The notes: generated by a model not told the origin, from the sequence alone. A stretch of 50,780 nucleotides of DNA from Clostridia bacterium (GCA_910576205.1 CAJTHL010000006.1:136432-187211), one strand, 5' to 3'. Shown: positions 18,942 to 26,709, counted from the first letter of the stretch. Numbers and translations are program-made.

Positions 18942-20135
18942 ATGGAAGAAAAAAGATTATCGAAAACACATCTGGCCCTGGCGCTGGCAGCGCTGTTTCT
19001 CTCCACCTGCTGTACCATGGGCGATATGGTAGTAGTTCCCATCTTCAGCACATTCTACGAAATTTTTGACAATGTAACCGTCATAAACATGATTACCACA
19101 GGCCCCGGTATGATCGGCGTATTTTTCTGTCTGCTGGGAGGACGCCTCACGGATATTATGGACAAAAAGCTCCTTATGGTCATTGGTTTTGCCCTTCACG
19201 TGGTCTCCTCCGTATTTGGCTGTGTCTTTGTAGATCAATACTATATTATGGTGTGCCGCCTTGTTTCCACCGGCGTCGCCTGGGGTATCACAAGCTCGGC
19301 GGCTCTTGGCATTATTGCGGAGCTCTACAGCGATGAGGCAAAGAGAGGCACCGTAAACGGATGGTACAATTCCGCCATGGCCGCCATAGGCGCGCTCCTA
19401 AGCTTTATCGGCGGCATGCTGGCCGTAAGCGGTTGGCAGAACGCCTACAAAACCTATTGGATCACCATCCCTGTTCTCATCATGCTCATTGTGTTCCTTC
19501 CCAGCATGCCTCCCAGAAAGATGGAAAAGGCCGCCGCGGAAAAAGCCAAAGGTGAAAAGGGCTGGTATAAAAATCTGATCCCCCTGCTGATCCAGGTACT
19601 TCTGGTGGGAGCCAGCTACTATGTAATCGTTTACATGATCTCCCTGTATGTGGCGGACGCCGGCATCGGCAACGAGGCCTTCACAGGCACTCTGTCCTCC
19701 ATCGGAACTATTACCTCCTGCGTTGCAGGGCTGGGATTCGGCATTATTTACGGAAAAGCCAAAAAAGCCACGCCCGTTGTTCCCTTTATCCTAATCGGCG
19801 TCGGCTTCCTGCTCATGGGCTTCTTCCCCTCCGCCACAGTGGCTGCTATCTGCTGCTGTTTCATGGGACTGGGCTGGGGTATCTTCTACTCCTTCTTCTA
19901 CACCGAATGTACCGTTGTTGTGCCGGAAAATATGCAGGGCACCTCTATCGGCATCATCGGAGCTGTCAACGGCCTGGCCTCCTTCCTGTGCTCCTATGTG
20001 CTCATGGGCCTGGAGGGCGCCATGAACACGGAGAGTTCCGTGACTACCATGCCGGTATTCGGCGGCGTATGCCTGGTGGTAGCTGTGGTTTACATCATTG
20101 GCCTGGCAAAAAACCGGGGTGTTAATAAAGCATAA
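18942..20135 (+). CDS. MFS transporter
   Basis: A 397-aa major facilitator with 12 predicted hydrophobic segments. The loop after helix 2 shows GGRLTDIMDKK, the MFS motif A variant, and helix 4-5 shows CRLVSTGVAWGITSSAALGI. AGGAGG precedes the start. It closes the antiporter/UroD operon (33 nt spacing) and probably moves the substrate of that cluster. Confidence 0.85.
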   Translation: MEEKRLSKTHLALALAALFLSTCCTMGDMVVVPIFSTFYEIFDNVTVINMITTGPGMIGVFFCLLGGRLTDIMDKKLLMVIGFALHVVSSVFGCVFVDQYYIMVCRLVSTGVAWGITSSAALGIIAELYSDEAKRGTVNGWYNSAMAAIGALLSFIGGMLAVSGWQNAYKTYWITIPVLIMLIVFLPSMPPRKMEKAAAEKAKGEKGWYKNLIPLLIQVLLVGASYYVIVYMISLYVADAGIGNEAFTGTLSSIGTITSCVAGLGFGIIYGKAKKATPVVPFILIGVGFLLMGFFPSATVAAICCCFMGLGWGIFYSFFYTECTVVVPENMQGTSIGIIGAVNGLASFLCSYVLMGLEGAMNTESSVTTMPVFGGVCLVVAVVYIIGLAKNRGVNKA

Positions 20136-20174
20136 ATAAGTTATAAAGATGTTGTCAAGCTTTCTCCCATTCCC

Positions 20175-20203
20175 TTTTCATAGTCCGGAAAACTTGTTAG
20201 AAT
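20175..20203 (+). promoter_or_regulatory. Promoter-like sequence before a small ORF
   Basis: TTTTCA (20175-20180), 17 bp, TAGAAT (20198-20203), followed by GGGAGG at 20221-20226 and an ATG at 20235. Confidence 0.45.
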
Positions 20204-20234
20204 GATGCCAGATATGGAATGGGAGGAAAAACAA

Positions 20235-20366
20235 ATGAACGCAGGACTTATTCTTATTGCAGCCGTGGGTGGCTTATCGGGAGGGTCGGCGGCCCTCTAC
20301 CTTACCTTCAGCTTTCCCGCCGTTATTGTCTGGAAACTGTACCGGAATTTCCATGTTCCCCTTCCC
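20235..20366 (+). pseudogene. 5' fragment of an unrecognised small membrane-like gene
   Basis: A well-formed start (GGGAGG, 8-nt spacing, ATG 20235) opens MNAGLILIAAVGGLSGG, a hydrophobic N-terminus with a basic patch (KLYRN). The frame stays open to 20642, but after about 44 codons it runs antisense into the 3' end of the proX-like gene and reads like a shadow. I take it as a gene start truncated by a rearrangement; a real antisense-overlapping small protein is possible. Product unknown. Confidence 0.3.
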
Positions 20367-20951
20367 TTACAAGTCCACAAAAACCGCCTCATGTTCCACC
20401 GCAGGCAGAAACTTTTCCAGCACGTCCCTGGTGCGAAGCTTAAGACTGGAAGTATTCATGCAGGGATGGCAGCCCAGGTATTCCTCCTCCGCCACATGCC
20501 GGTCGATCAAGAGTTTCACCTGGTTCTCCTTATCATTCATCAGACCCAGTACGCTGACAGACCCCGGCAGAATATCCAGATACCGCTCCATAAACTCCGC
20601 CGGGCCGAAGGACAGGCGGGAAGAACCGATCTGCTTCGATAAATCCTTTGTCTTAAACTGCTTTGTCCCCGGCATCATAAGCAGATAAAATTTTGTCTTC
20701 TGGGCGTTGCACAGAAACAGATTTTTGCAGATTTCAGTACCCAGCACTTTGTCTACCTCCCGGCAGGCCTCAATAGTCGGCATCACCGCGTGATCCACCC
20801 GCCAATAAGGAATCCCCAGCTTATCCAGGAGATCATAGACGCGAAGCTCCTTCTCCAGCCGCCCCGTCCCGGAAAACGGCCGCCCTTCATACAAGGTTCT
20901 GTCAATCCAGATTTGACCGCTGTCCCAGGGTATTGTCTCTGTATTATCCAT
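20367..20951 (-). CDS. Prolyl-tRNA deacylase ProX-like (YbaK/EbsC family)
   Basis: A 194-aa trans-editing protein that hydrolyses mischarged aminoacyl-tRNA, mainly Ala-tRNAPro or Cys-tRNAPro. It has the YbaK fold pattern with IPYWRVDHAVMPTIEACREV, NLFLCNAQKTKFYLLMMPG and HVAEEEYLGCHPCMNTSSLK signatures. It begins MDNTETIPWDSG with AGGAGG upstream. Freestanding, not fused to ProRS. Confidence 0.85.
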   Translation of the reverse strand: MDNTETIPWDSGQIWIDRTLYEGRPFSGTGRLEKELRVYDLLDKLGIPYWRVDHAVMPTIEACREVDKVLGTEICKNLFLCNAQKTKFYLLMMPGTKQFKTKDLSKQIGSSRLSFGPAEFMERYLDILPGSVSVLGLMNDKENQVKLLIDRHVAEEEYLGCHPCMNTSSLKLRTRDVLEKFLPAVEHEAVFVDL

Positions 20952-20984
20952 AATTGCCTCCTATTTTAGTTCCGCATCCGTCAT

Positions 20985-21041
20985 AAGAAAAAGAAGATAC
21001 CCCACGATTTACATCCTGTAATCTATGAGATATCCTCTTTT
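20985..21041 (-). terminator. Rho-independent terminator of the aldolase gene
   Basis: On the minus strand AAAAGAGGATA (21031-21041) pairs with TATCTTCTTTT (20989-20999), with an inner GATTACA / TGTAAATC stem, and the 3' arm runs into a T-rich tail TTCTTTTTCTT. Confidence 0.65.
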
Positions 21042-21092
21042 TTATTTCCAAGCTATTTTTTCAGAGTCAGAAGTCTGTGCTCCTTCAACCGC

Positions 21093-22031
21093 TTAGGCCT
21101 TTCCCTCGCTGCCCAGCACATCTTTGATCTTGTGAGCCACAACAGCCTTTACATTTGCGCGGGCAACAGTCAGATACTGTCTCGGATCAAAGTAATCCGG
21201 ATGCTCGCTCATCACCTGGCGGATACCTGCCGTAAGGCCCAGACGAAGGTCGGAGTCAATGTTGATCTTGCAGACTGCGGATCTTGCCGCCTCGCGAAGC
21301 TGCTCTTCCGGTACGCCGATGGCATCCTTCAAAGCGCCGCCATTCTCGTTAATGATCTTCACATATTCCTGAGGAACGGAAGACGCGCCGTGAAGAACAA
21401 TGGGGAAGCCCGGGATTCTCTTCTCGATCTCATGGAGAATGTCAAAGCGGAGCTGCGGGTCAGTGCCGGGTTTGAATTTGAACGCCCCATGGCTTGTACC
21501 AATGGCGATTGCCAGGGAGTCTACGCCTGTCTTGGTCACGAACTCCTCTACCTCCTCCGGCTGTGTATAGGAGGAATCCTCTGCAGATACATTTACGTCG
21601 TCCTCAATGCCTGCCAGCTTGCCAAGCTCTGCCTCTACTACTACGTCATGGGCATGGGCATACTCCACAACCTTTCTGGTCAGTTCGATGTTCTCCTGGA
21701 AAGCATACTTGGAGCCGTCGATCATAACGGAGGTGAATCCGCCGTCGATACAGGACTTGCAGATCTCAAAGTCCGCGCCGTGATCCAGGTGCAGAGCGAT
21801 GGGAATGTTGGGGTTCTCAATAAGAGCAGCCTCCACCAGCTTTACAAGATAAGTATGGTTCGCGTACTTTCTCGCGCCTGCGGATACCTGCAGGATAATG
21901 GGGGAATTCAACTCGCCGGCCGCCTCTGTGATAGCCTGTACGATCTCCATGTTGTTTACATTGAATGCTCCGATTGCATAGCCGCCTTCATAGGCTTTCT
22001 TGAACATTTCCTTTGTTGTTACTAACGCCAT
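21093..22031 (-). CDS. fba: Class II fructose-1,6-bisphosphate aldolase
   Basis: A 312-aa zinc enzyme of glycolysis that cleaves fructose-1,6-bisphosphate to DHAP and GAP. HLDHGAD (81-87) holds the Zn ligand and catalytic region. Further signatures are SVMIDGSKYAFQENIELTR, VEAELGKLAGIEDD, AIAIGTSHGAF and the phosphate-binding LHGASSVP. It has its own promoter and terminator, consistent with strong monocistronic expression. A ketose-bisphosphate aldolase for tagatose is less likely given the strong Fba pattern. Confidence 0.93.
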   Translation of the reverse strand: MALVTTKEMFKKAYEGGYAIGAFNVNNMEIVQAITEAAGELNSPIILQVSAGARKYANHTYLVKLVEAALIENPNIPIALHLDHGADFEICKSCIDGGFTSVMIDGSKYAFQENIELTRKVVEYAHAHDVVVEAELGKLAGIEDDVNVSAEDSSYTQPEEVEEFVTKTGVDSLAIAIGTSHGAFKFKPGTDPQLRFDILHEIEKRIPGFPIVLHGASSVPQEYVKIINENGGALKDAIGVPEEQLREAARSAVCKINIDSDLRLGLTAGIRQVMSEHPDYFDPRQYLTVARANVKAVVAHKIKDVLGSEGKA

Positions 22032-22075
22032 GTCTAATCTCCTCGCTTTATTTAAAATAATTTCTGGTTAGACCT

Positions 22076-22104
22076 AGTATACTACAAATTTCTTCCCGCT
22101 TCAA
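22076..22104 (-). promoter_or_regulatory. Predicted promoter of fba
   Basis: Minus-strand -35 TTGAAG (22099-22104) and -10 TATACT (22076-22081) with a 17-bp spacer, about 40 nt before the aldolase start. Confidence 0.75.
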
Positions 22105-22162
22105 TGTCCAGTTTGCAATTTTCAATTATTTTTGAAAAAATTAACAAAAAGAAACCTTTTCG

Positions 22163-22191
22163 TTTACAGATTTTAGGATATGATATATACT
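22163..22191 (+). promoter_or_regulatory. Predicted promoter of the HTH-like gene
   Basis: Plus-strand -35 TTTACA (22163-22168) and -10 TATACT (22186-22191) with a 17-bp spacer, divergent from the fba promoter. Confidence 0.65.
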
Positions 22192-22228
22192 AAATACAGA
22201 GTTAGCAACGCTTCAAGGAGATTTTCTC

Positions 22229-23086
22229 ATGGATCTTACTTTCGGTGAACAGATTTTACTTCTTCTCAAACGGAAAAACATGACCATCCCAGAATATGCG
22301 CAGCTTCTGGAGGAGCGCACCGGCATTCCCTGTTCCAGCCAGTATCTGAATCAGCAGTTGAAAAAGGACAATTTCCTGGAGCAGGACATGTCCATTCTGG
22401 CCGCCGCCCTGGACAGGCGGGTGGTTATTTCCCTGGAGCCCCTTTCTTCTGGGCATGATTCGGAGGATTTCTCCATGTTCACCGGCCACCGGACTGCCCA
22501 GCGGGAGATCCAGATACAGGCGGAGGAACAAAGCCAGATCGAACAGCAGAATATCCCTGCGCCGGAAGGGCCAGGGGAAGCTTCCCGGACGGAGGAGTCC
22601 CAGGCTAAACCGGTGGAGCAGGGAAATGACCCGCAGGCCGAAGCGGTGAAACAGACGACTGTAGAACACGGCCCACAGGCCGAAATGGCGACCCAGATGT
22701 CCAGGGAAAGCACACCACAGACTGGCAGAGCAGAGCAGACGCCGGAAGAATCCGCCGCCAGCACGGCCCCCTTGTCTGACCAGGACATGATGATCCGCCA
22801 GATCACCCAGGGATTGCTGGCGGCTGTTCAGCAGAAATCCGGAAACGGTTCCGGAAAAAGCGCCCGCCCCTCCCCCAGCCTTTCCCCGGACAGTATTAAT
22901 CCTTACACCAACGAGGAGTATCTCAACAATACCGTGCGCAAACACCCGGACCAGGAACGTTTTATTCAGGTGTACGACATTACGGAGCATAAATGGATTG
23001 ATGTGCCGGAGAATTATTTCCAGAAATTCCAGGCCGTGAAGCGGCGGATTATGGGACGGGATTATACGCCGCCGATATATATCTGA
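22229..23086 (+). CDS. Uncharacterised protein with N-terminal HTH-like domain and Gln/Glu-rich linker
   Basis: A 285-aa protein of unknown function. Residues about 1-75 look like a helix-turn-helix unit (LLLKRKNMTIPEYAQLLEER, then SSQYLNQQLKKDN). Residues about 95-185 are a low-complexity linker rich in Q, E, A, P and T with loose repeats (DPQAEAVKQ, GPQAEMATQ). The C-terminus (about 230-285) is conserved-looking (INPYTNEEYLNNTVRKH, FIQVYDITEHKWIDVPENYF). No signal peptide or membrane segment. I cannot name a function; a DNA-binding or adaptor role is inference. AAGGAG site before the start. Confidence 0.75.
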   Translation: MDLTFGEQILLLLKRKNMTIPEYAQLLEERTGIPCSSQYLNQQLKKDNFLEQDMSILAAALDRRVVISLEPLSSGHDSEDFSMFTGHRTAQREIQIQAEEQSQIEQQNIPAPEGPGEASRTEESQAKPVEQGNDPQAEAVKQTTVEHGPQAEMATQMSRESTPQTGRAEQTPEESAASTAPLSDQDMMIRQITQGLLAAVQQKSGNGSGKSARPSPSLSPDSINPYTNEEYLNNTVRKHPDQERFIQVYDITEHKWIDVPENYFQKFQAVKRRIMGRDYTPPIYI

Positions 23087-23103
23087 GATTCCGGTATAAC
23101 ACA

Positions 23104-23145
23104 TTCCCGGTCCGGTCTGTTCTTAAGGAAAAGCCGGACCGGGAA
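23104..23145. terminator. Shared stem-loop between converging genes
   Basis: TTCCCGGTCCGG (23104-23115) pairs perfectly with CCGGACCGGGAA (23134-23145). It lies between the HTH-like gene and the converging OadG-like gene and may end both transcripts; the T tract is only moderate on either side. Confidence 0.6.
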
Positions 23146-23150
23146 CATTC

Positions 23151-23279
23151 TTATTCTTTTTTCTTACCCGTCGCCTTCCCCAGCGCCCACACAGCCGCTA
23201 TGATTACCAGAATCGCCGCAAAAATTCCCAGCATACCCTTCCCCATAATCTCCAGGGAAATCAAAAAATTATTCCACAT
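23151..23279 (-). CDS. OadG-like micro subunit of a sodium pump (42 aa)
   Basis: A 42-aa ORF on the minus strand with an AGGAGA site about 8 nt before the ATG at 23279. It starts MWNNFLISLEIMGKGMLG, continues with one hydrophobic helix (about residues 16-34), and ends with a Lys-rich tail (GKATGKKKE). A single N-terminal membrane helix after LxxxxxxMGKGMxGIF is the pattern of OadG/gamma subunits, here without the usual proline-rich linker. It lies 37 nt behind the oadB-like gene, where gamma subunits belong. Call rests on pattern and context. Confidence 0.72.
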   Translation of the reverse strand: MWNNFLISLEIMGKGMLGIFAAILVIIAAVWALGKATGKKKE

Positions 23280-23316
23280 GGCAATGTCTCCTTTCTTTCG
23301 TATCCGCCGTCTTTAT

Positions 23317-24453
23317 TTACAAGAAGCTGCTCACCAGCCCGATCACCAGGCCCCCTGCCACCACGGAGGCTATCTGGCCGGACACATTGGCCCCCGCCGC
23401 ATGCATCAGGATAATATTTCCCGGCTCCTCCTCCTGAGCCATTTTCTGAACTACCCGGGAGGACATGGGAAAAGCAGAGATTCCCGCCGCCCCGATCATG
23501 GGATTAATTTTCTTCTTCAGAAACAGGTTCAGAATCTTGGCAAACAACACGCCGCCGATAGTGTCAAACACAAAGGCCAGAAGTCCCACGCCCATAATCA
23601 GAAGCGTATCCACATTGACAAACGCCTCCGCCTGCATGCTGAAGGAAATGGTAATGCCCAGAAACAGGGTAATCAGATTGGCAAGCCCATTCTGGGCCGT
23701 ATCCGACAGGGTTCCCAGTACGCCGCACTCCCGTATGAGATTTCCAAACATAAGGAAGCCCACCAGCGCCACGGAGGACGGAGCAATCAGCCCCACGATA
23801 AACGTCACCGCTATGGGAAAGATAATGCGCATAGTTTTTGACACCTGCCCCGGCTTATACTCCATATGGATCCTGCGTTCTTTCTTTGTCGTCACCAGGC
23901 GGATGGCAAAGGGCTGCACAATAGGCACGAGAGCCATATAGGAATAGGCCGCCACAGCAATGGCCCCCACATATCTGGAGCGAAGCACCTGGGACACCAG
24001 GATAGAGGTAGGCCCGTCCGCCGCCCCGATAATGCCGATAGCCGCCGCGTCCCGCAGATCAAAGCCCATAAGGGTGGCCGCGGATATGGCAAAGAAGATG
24101 CCAAACTGGGCAGCCGCTCCAAACAAAAACATCACTGGCTGGGACAAAAGAGGCCCAAAATCAATCATGGCGCCGATTCCGATAAACAGCAGGATGGGAA
24201 AGGCCTCCGAGGCCTCAATCCCCACTTCAAACAGCCACTGGATTACCCCTGTGGTCTCTCCCACGCCCTCCAGCGCCTGGTTCAGCACGCCGGACTGGGG
24301 CAAATTCACCAGAATCGCCCCAAATCCCATGGGTAAAAGAAGCGCGGGCTCGTACTTCTTTTTAATGGCCAGCCAGATCAAGACAATGCCAACCGCATAC
24401 ATAACTGCCTGCTGCCAGGTGATCGATAAGATTCCTTCCAGTAAAAATCCCAT
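23317..24453 (-). CDS. Sodium ion-translocating decarboxylase, beta subunit (OadB family)
   Basis: A 378-aa membrane protein of the OadB/GcdB/MmdB family, which couples decarboxylation of a carboxyl-biotin to Na+ export. The GIGAMIDFGPLL, GAADGPTSI, and ISAFPMSSRVVQK-MAQEEEPGNIILMHAAGANVSGQ stretches are typical. The start is put at 24453 (MGFLLEGILS) with an AAGGAGT-type site upstream; the longer frame lacks one. No alpha (carboxyltransferase) or biotin carrier gene is nearby, so the pump either uses subunits encoded elsewhere or does something else. Its leader carries a riboswitch and attenuator. Confidence 0.88.
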   Translation of the reverse strand: MGFLLEGILSITWQQAVMYAVGIVLIWLAIKKKYEPALLLPMGFGAILVNLPQSGVLNQALEGVGETTGVIQWLFEVGIEASEAFPILLFIGIGAMIDFGPLLSQPVMFLFGAAAQFGIFFAISAATLMGFDLRDAAAIGIIGAADGPTSILVSQVLRSRYVGAIAVAAYSYMALVPIVQPFAIRLVTTKKERRIHMEYKPGQVSKTMRIIFPIAVTFIVGLIAPSSVALVGFLMFGNLIRECGVLGTLSDTAQNGLANLITLFLGITISFSMQAEAFVNVDTLLIMGVGLLAFVFDTIGGVLFAKILNLFLKKKINPMIGAAGISAFPMSSRVVQKMAQEEEPGNIILMHAAGANVSGQIASVVAGGLVIGLVSSFL

Positions 24454-24508
24454 ACTCCTTCCTCCATTCCATTTCCACATCCGCCTTTTTCTTACTGATA
24501 CGGGGAAA

Positions 24509-24576
24509 TAAAAAAGACTTCCCCGCAATCTCCCATCCGAGGGCTCCTCACCCGGGATGAGTATTACGGAAAAGTC
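24509..24576 (-). terminator. Intrinsic terminator (attenuator) in the oadB leader
   Basis: On the minus strand GACTTTTCCG (24567-24576) pairs with CGGGGAAGTC (24516-24525), 10 bp with two G-U pairs, followed by six T. The 5' arm reuses the 3' strand of the aptamer stem P1, so aptamer folding and termination exclude each other. Confidence 0.8.
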
Positions 24577-24679
24577 TCGCTAATTTTCGAATATTCCGGA
24601 TCTTCCAGAACAGAATCCGCACCCGGAAGATCGTACTGACGAAATATCCGACGCCGCAGGCGCCAGCTACTCCCTTTTC
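24569..24679 (-). promoter_or_regulatory. yybP-ykoY (Mn2+) type riboswitch aptamer
   Basis: Minus-strand RNA shows P1 GAAAAG (24674-24679) / CUUUUC (24569-24574), the GGAGUAGC and GCGAGA strands of the first internal loop, an arm with GGCGCC/GGCGUC, a second arm with GGAUAUU/AAUAUUC and GAUCUUCC/GGAAGAUC, and a CGUCAGUACG loop. These are the signature elements of the yybP-ykoY Mn2+ sensor. Since P1 and the attenuator compete for the same CUUUUC, ligand binding should prevent termination (ON switch). Confidence 0.8.
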
Positions 24680-24687
24680 TTATCCTT

Positions 24688-24716
24688 ATACTACCAGAAA
24701 AGGCGAAAAAAGACAA
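24688..24716 (-). promoter_or_regulatory. Predicted promoter of the riboswitch-oadB transcript
   Basis: Minus-strand -35 TTGTCT (24711-24716) and -10 TAGTAT (24688-24693) with a 17-bp spacer, placed just before the aptamer so the transcript begins a few nt before P1. Confidence 0.65.
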
Positions 24717-24723
24717 CCTATAT

Positions 24724-24957
24724 TTATGAAATAAACTTCTCAACCAGCTCAATCATTATCTTTGCTGTCTGAATCTGCTTTTCTGCCTCCTCTTTACTGG
24801 CGATATAAATTTCATCATAATCGCTTGCATGTCTGACCTTGGCCGCTTTTGCAATGTTTCTACCTATCTCTCCTGGAAGTATGCCAGTATGAACATATTT
24901 CTTGTTAAAATATCCAATCGTATCTTTATGTCTTTTAAATGCGACCGGCTCTGCCTG
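24724..24957 (-). pseudogene. HEPN-domain protein, C-terminal fragment only
   Basis: About 78 codons (AEPVAFKRHKDTIGYFNKKY ... ASDYDEIYIASKEEAEKQIQ) match the C-terminal half of small HEPN proteins that pair with MNT nucleotidyltransferases as toxin-antitoxin modules. The N-terminal half is missing: the frame runs back into the 3' end of the MATE gene without a start. No nucleotidyltransferase partner is seen. A 5'-truncated relic. Confidence 0.6.
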
Positions 24958-24959
24958 GG

Positions 24960-26351
24960 TCACGCTTCTCCCGCCACGATATTCTGTAGCCAGATCCCCT
25001 TCTTCACCAGCGTATACCCAATCACACACTTGATGATCTCCACCAGCTGGCAGGTCAGATACAAGGGCGCAATGGGCACCTGGGTAAAGCGGCTTAACAC
25101 AAAGGCCAGCGGAAGGCTCACCACCCAGATAAATCCGCTGTCAAACACAAAAGTGATAAAGGTCTTGCCTCCCGCCCGCAGGGTAAAGTACGCCGCATGC
25201 ATAAAGGCCTGCAAAGGCATGCACAGGGCGCTGATACAGATAAACTGCGTGGCCAGGGTTCTGACGGAATCCGAGGTCTCATAGAGCTGCGGAAACAGCG
25301 GGGACACCAGGGCCATAAGGCCGCCCATAACAAGGCAGCTGAAAATGGAAAACGCGATAAGCTTGTAGTCTGTGTCCCTGGCCTCCTCCATCTTTCCTGC
25401 CCCCAGAAGCTGCCCAATAATAATAGAAATGGCATTTCCCATGGAGATAAACACCACGTTAAATACATTCACAATGGTGCTGGAGATATTGAGACCTGCA
25501 ATCACCACCAGCCCCCGCATGGAATAGCACTGGGTCAGCATAGCCATACCAGTGGCCCAGAAAATCTCGTTTATCATAAGAGGCGATCCCTTCTGAAGCA
25601 CCTGCTTTACCAGCCGTCCGGGAATAGAAAAATGGTGGTAGAGTCCCACAACAAAGGGATTCTGCTCCTTATGGCGGTGTGTCCAGGCCATTACAATAGC
25701 GCATTCCACAAAGCGGGAAAGCACCGTGGCAATGGCAGCTCCCTGGACGCCCAGCCGGGGAAACCCGAATTTTCCGAAAATCAGCAGGTAATTTCCTATA
25801 AGGTTCACGGCAACCGCCGCCAGGCCAGCCTTCATGGGAAGCATGGTTTCGCCGGTCTCTCTCAAGGTGCTGGCATAACACTGGACAATGGCAAAAGGCA
25901 CAATCTCCAGCAGAATCACCCACAGATACTGTTTTCCATAGGCCAGCGTCCGGGTCACATCCCCCGCGTCCCCGCCTTCGTGCAGATAAAGCTTAATCAG
26001 CTGGTCCCCAAAGCCCAGCAGAATGCCAAGGCCAATAACGCAGACAATAAACGCAATCACCAGTTTAAGGCGCAGGGTGTTCCGAAGCCCTTTGTGATCC
26101 CCGCACCCGAAATACTGTGCACCGAAAATCCCCGGCCCGGAAATACCCCCAAAAATGCTGATGTTAAACACAAAAATCAACTGGTTTACAATGGCCACGC
26201 CGGACATCTGCTCCGTACCTACCCGGCCCACCATAATGTTGTCCAGAAGGCTGACGAAATTGGTGATGCCGTTTTGTATCATGATGGGCACCGCCACCAG
26301 AAGTACCATTTTATAAAAATCCCTGTTTCCTATCAGACGTTTCAATTTCAT
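24960..26351 (-). CDS. MATE family efflux transporter
   Basis: A 463-aa multidrug and toxin extrusion protein with 12 predicted membrane segments. Typical features are VAVPIMIQNGITNFVSLLDN in helix 1 and the repeated half-sequence after the centre. Members export cationic drugs with Na+ or H+. The start is 26351 (MKLKRLIGNRDFYKM) because the GGAGGAGAGGG site lies just before; a longer frame to 26504 would include that site. Gene ends against the HEPN relic. Confidence 0.88.
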   Translation of the reverse strand: MKLKRLIGNRDFYKMVLLVAVPIMIQNGITNFVSLLDNIMVGRVGTEQMSGVAIVNQLIFVFNISIFGGISGPGIFGAQYFGCGDHKGLRNTLRLKLVIAFIVCVIGLGILLGFGDQLIKLYLHEGGDAGDVTRTLAYGKQYLWVILLEIVPFAIVQCYASTLRETGETMLPMKAGLAAVAVNLIGNYLLIFGKFGFPRLGVQGAAIATVLSRFVECAIVMAWTHRHKEQNPFVVGLYHHFSIPGRLVKQVLQKGSPLMINEIFWATGMAMLTQCYSMRGLVVIAGLNISSTIVNVFNVVFISMGNAISIIIGQLLGAGKMEEARDTDYKLIAFSIFSCLVMGGLMALVSPLFPQLYETSDSVRTLATQFICISALCMPLQAFMHAAYFTLRAGGKTFITFVFDSGFIWVVSLPLAFVLSRFTQVPIAPLYLTCQLVEIIKCVIGYTLVKKGIWLQNIVAGEA

Positions 26352-26442
26352 TTGTATGCCCTCTCCTCCTCTGCCCATTTTTATATTAAAAAAGCAAAGC
26401 CGGTTTCCCAGCTTTGCGCAATCCTTCGTAGCCCTATTTCTC

Positions 26443-26709
26443 TCAGGCCTGCTTCTGTTCTGCCTCATAGGCCGCCCGGACAGCTTTTGCAAGCTGGTCT
26501 GCACAGGACGTTCCCTTATGTCCGCAGGTGACGCCGGACAGCTTCTTTTCGATCTCCTCCACTGTCCACCCGTCCACCAGAATCGGGATTGCTTTTAAAT
26601 TTCCGTCGCAGCCGCCCATAAAGCTGATATTGCGCACCACGTCGCCTTCTATATCAAGGCTGATTACCTGGGAGCAGGTATTCTTTGTTCTATAATCATA
26701 ATGCAGCAT
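26443..26709 (-). CDS. TSCPD domain protein (TIGR03905 family)
   Basis: An 88-aa protein with FMGGCDGNLKAIPILVDG and the C-terminal TCGHKGTSCADQLAKAV signature. The TSCPD cysteines (Cys34, Cys62, Cys69) suggest metal binding, as in the C-terminal domain of vitamin B12-dependent ribonucleotide reductases. Function of the free-standing family is unknown. GAGGAGG site 8 nt upstream of the ATG at 26709. Confidence 0.8.
   Translation of the reverse strand: MLHYDYRTKNTCSQVISLDIEGDVVRNISFMGGCDGNLKAIPILVDGWTVEEIEKKLSGVTCGHKGTSCADQLAKAVRAAYEAEQKQA

Noticed and set aside
24509..24720. Na+ riboswitch as the identity of the oadB leader
   Set aside because: Tempting for a sodium pump, but the GGAGUAGC, CGUCAGUACG and GCGAGA strands fit yybP-ykoY; I see no elements I can assign to a Na+ sensor.
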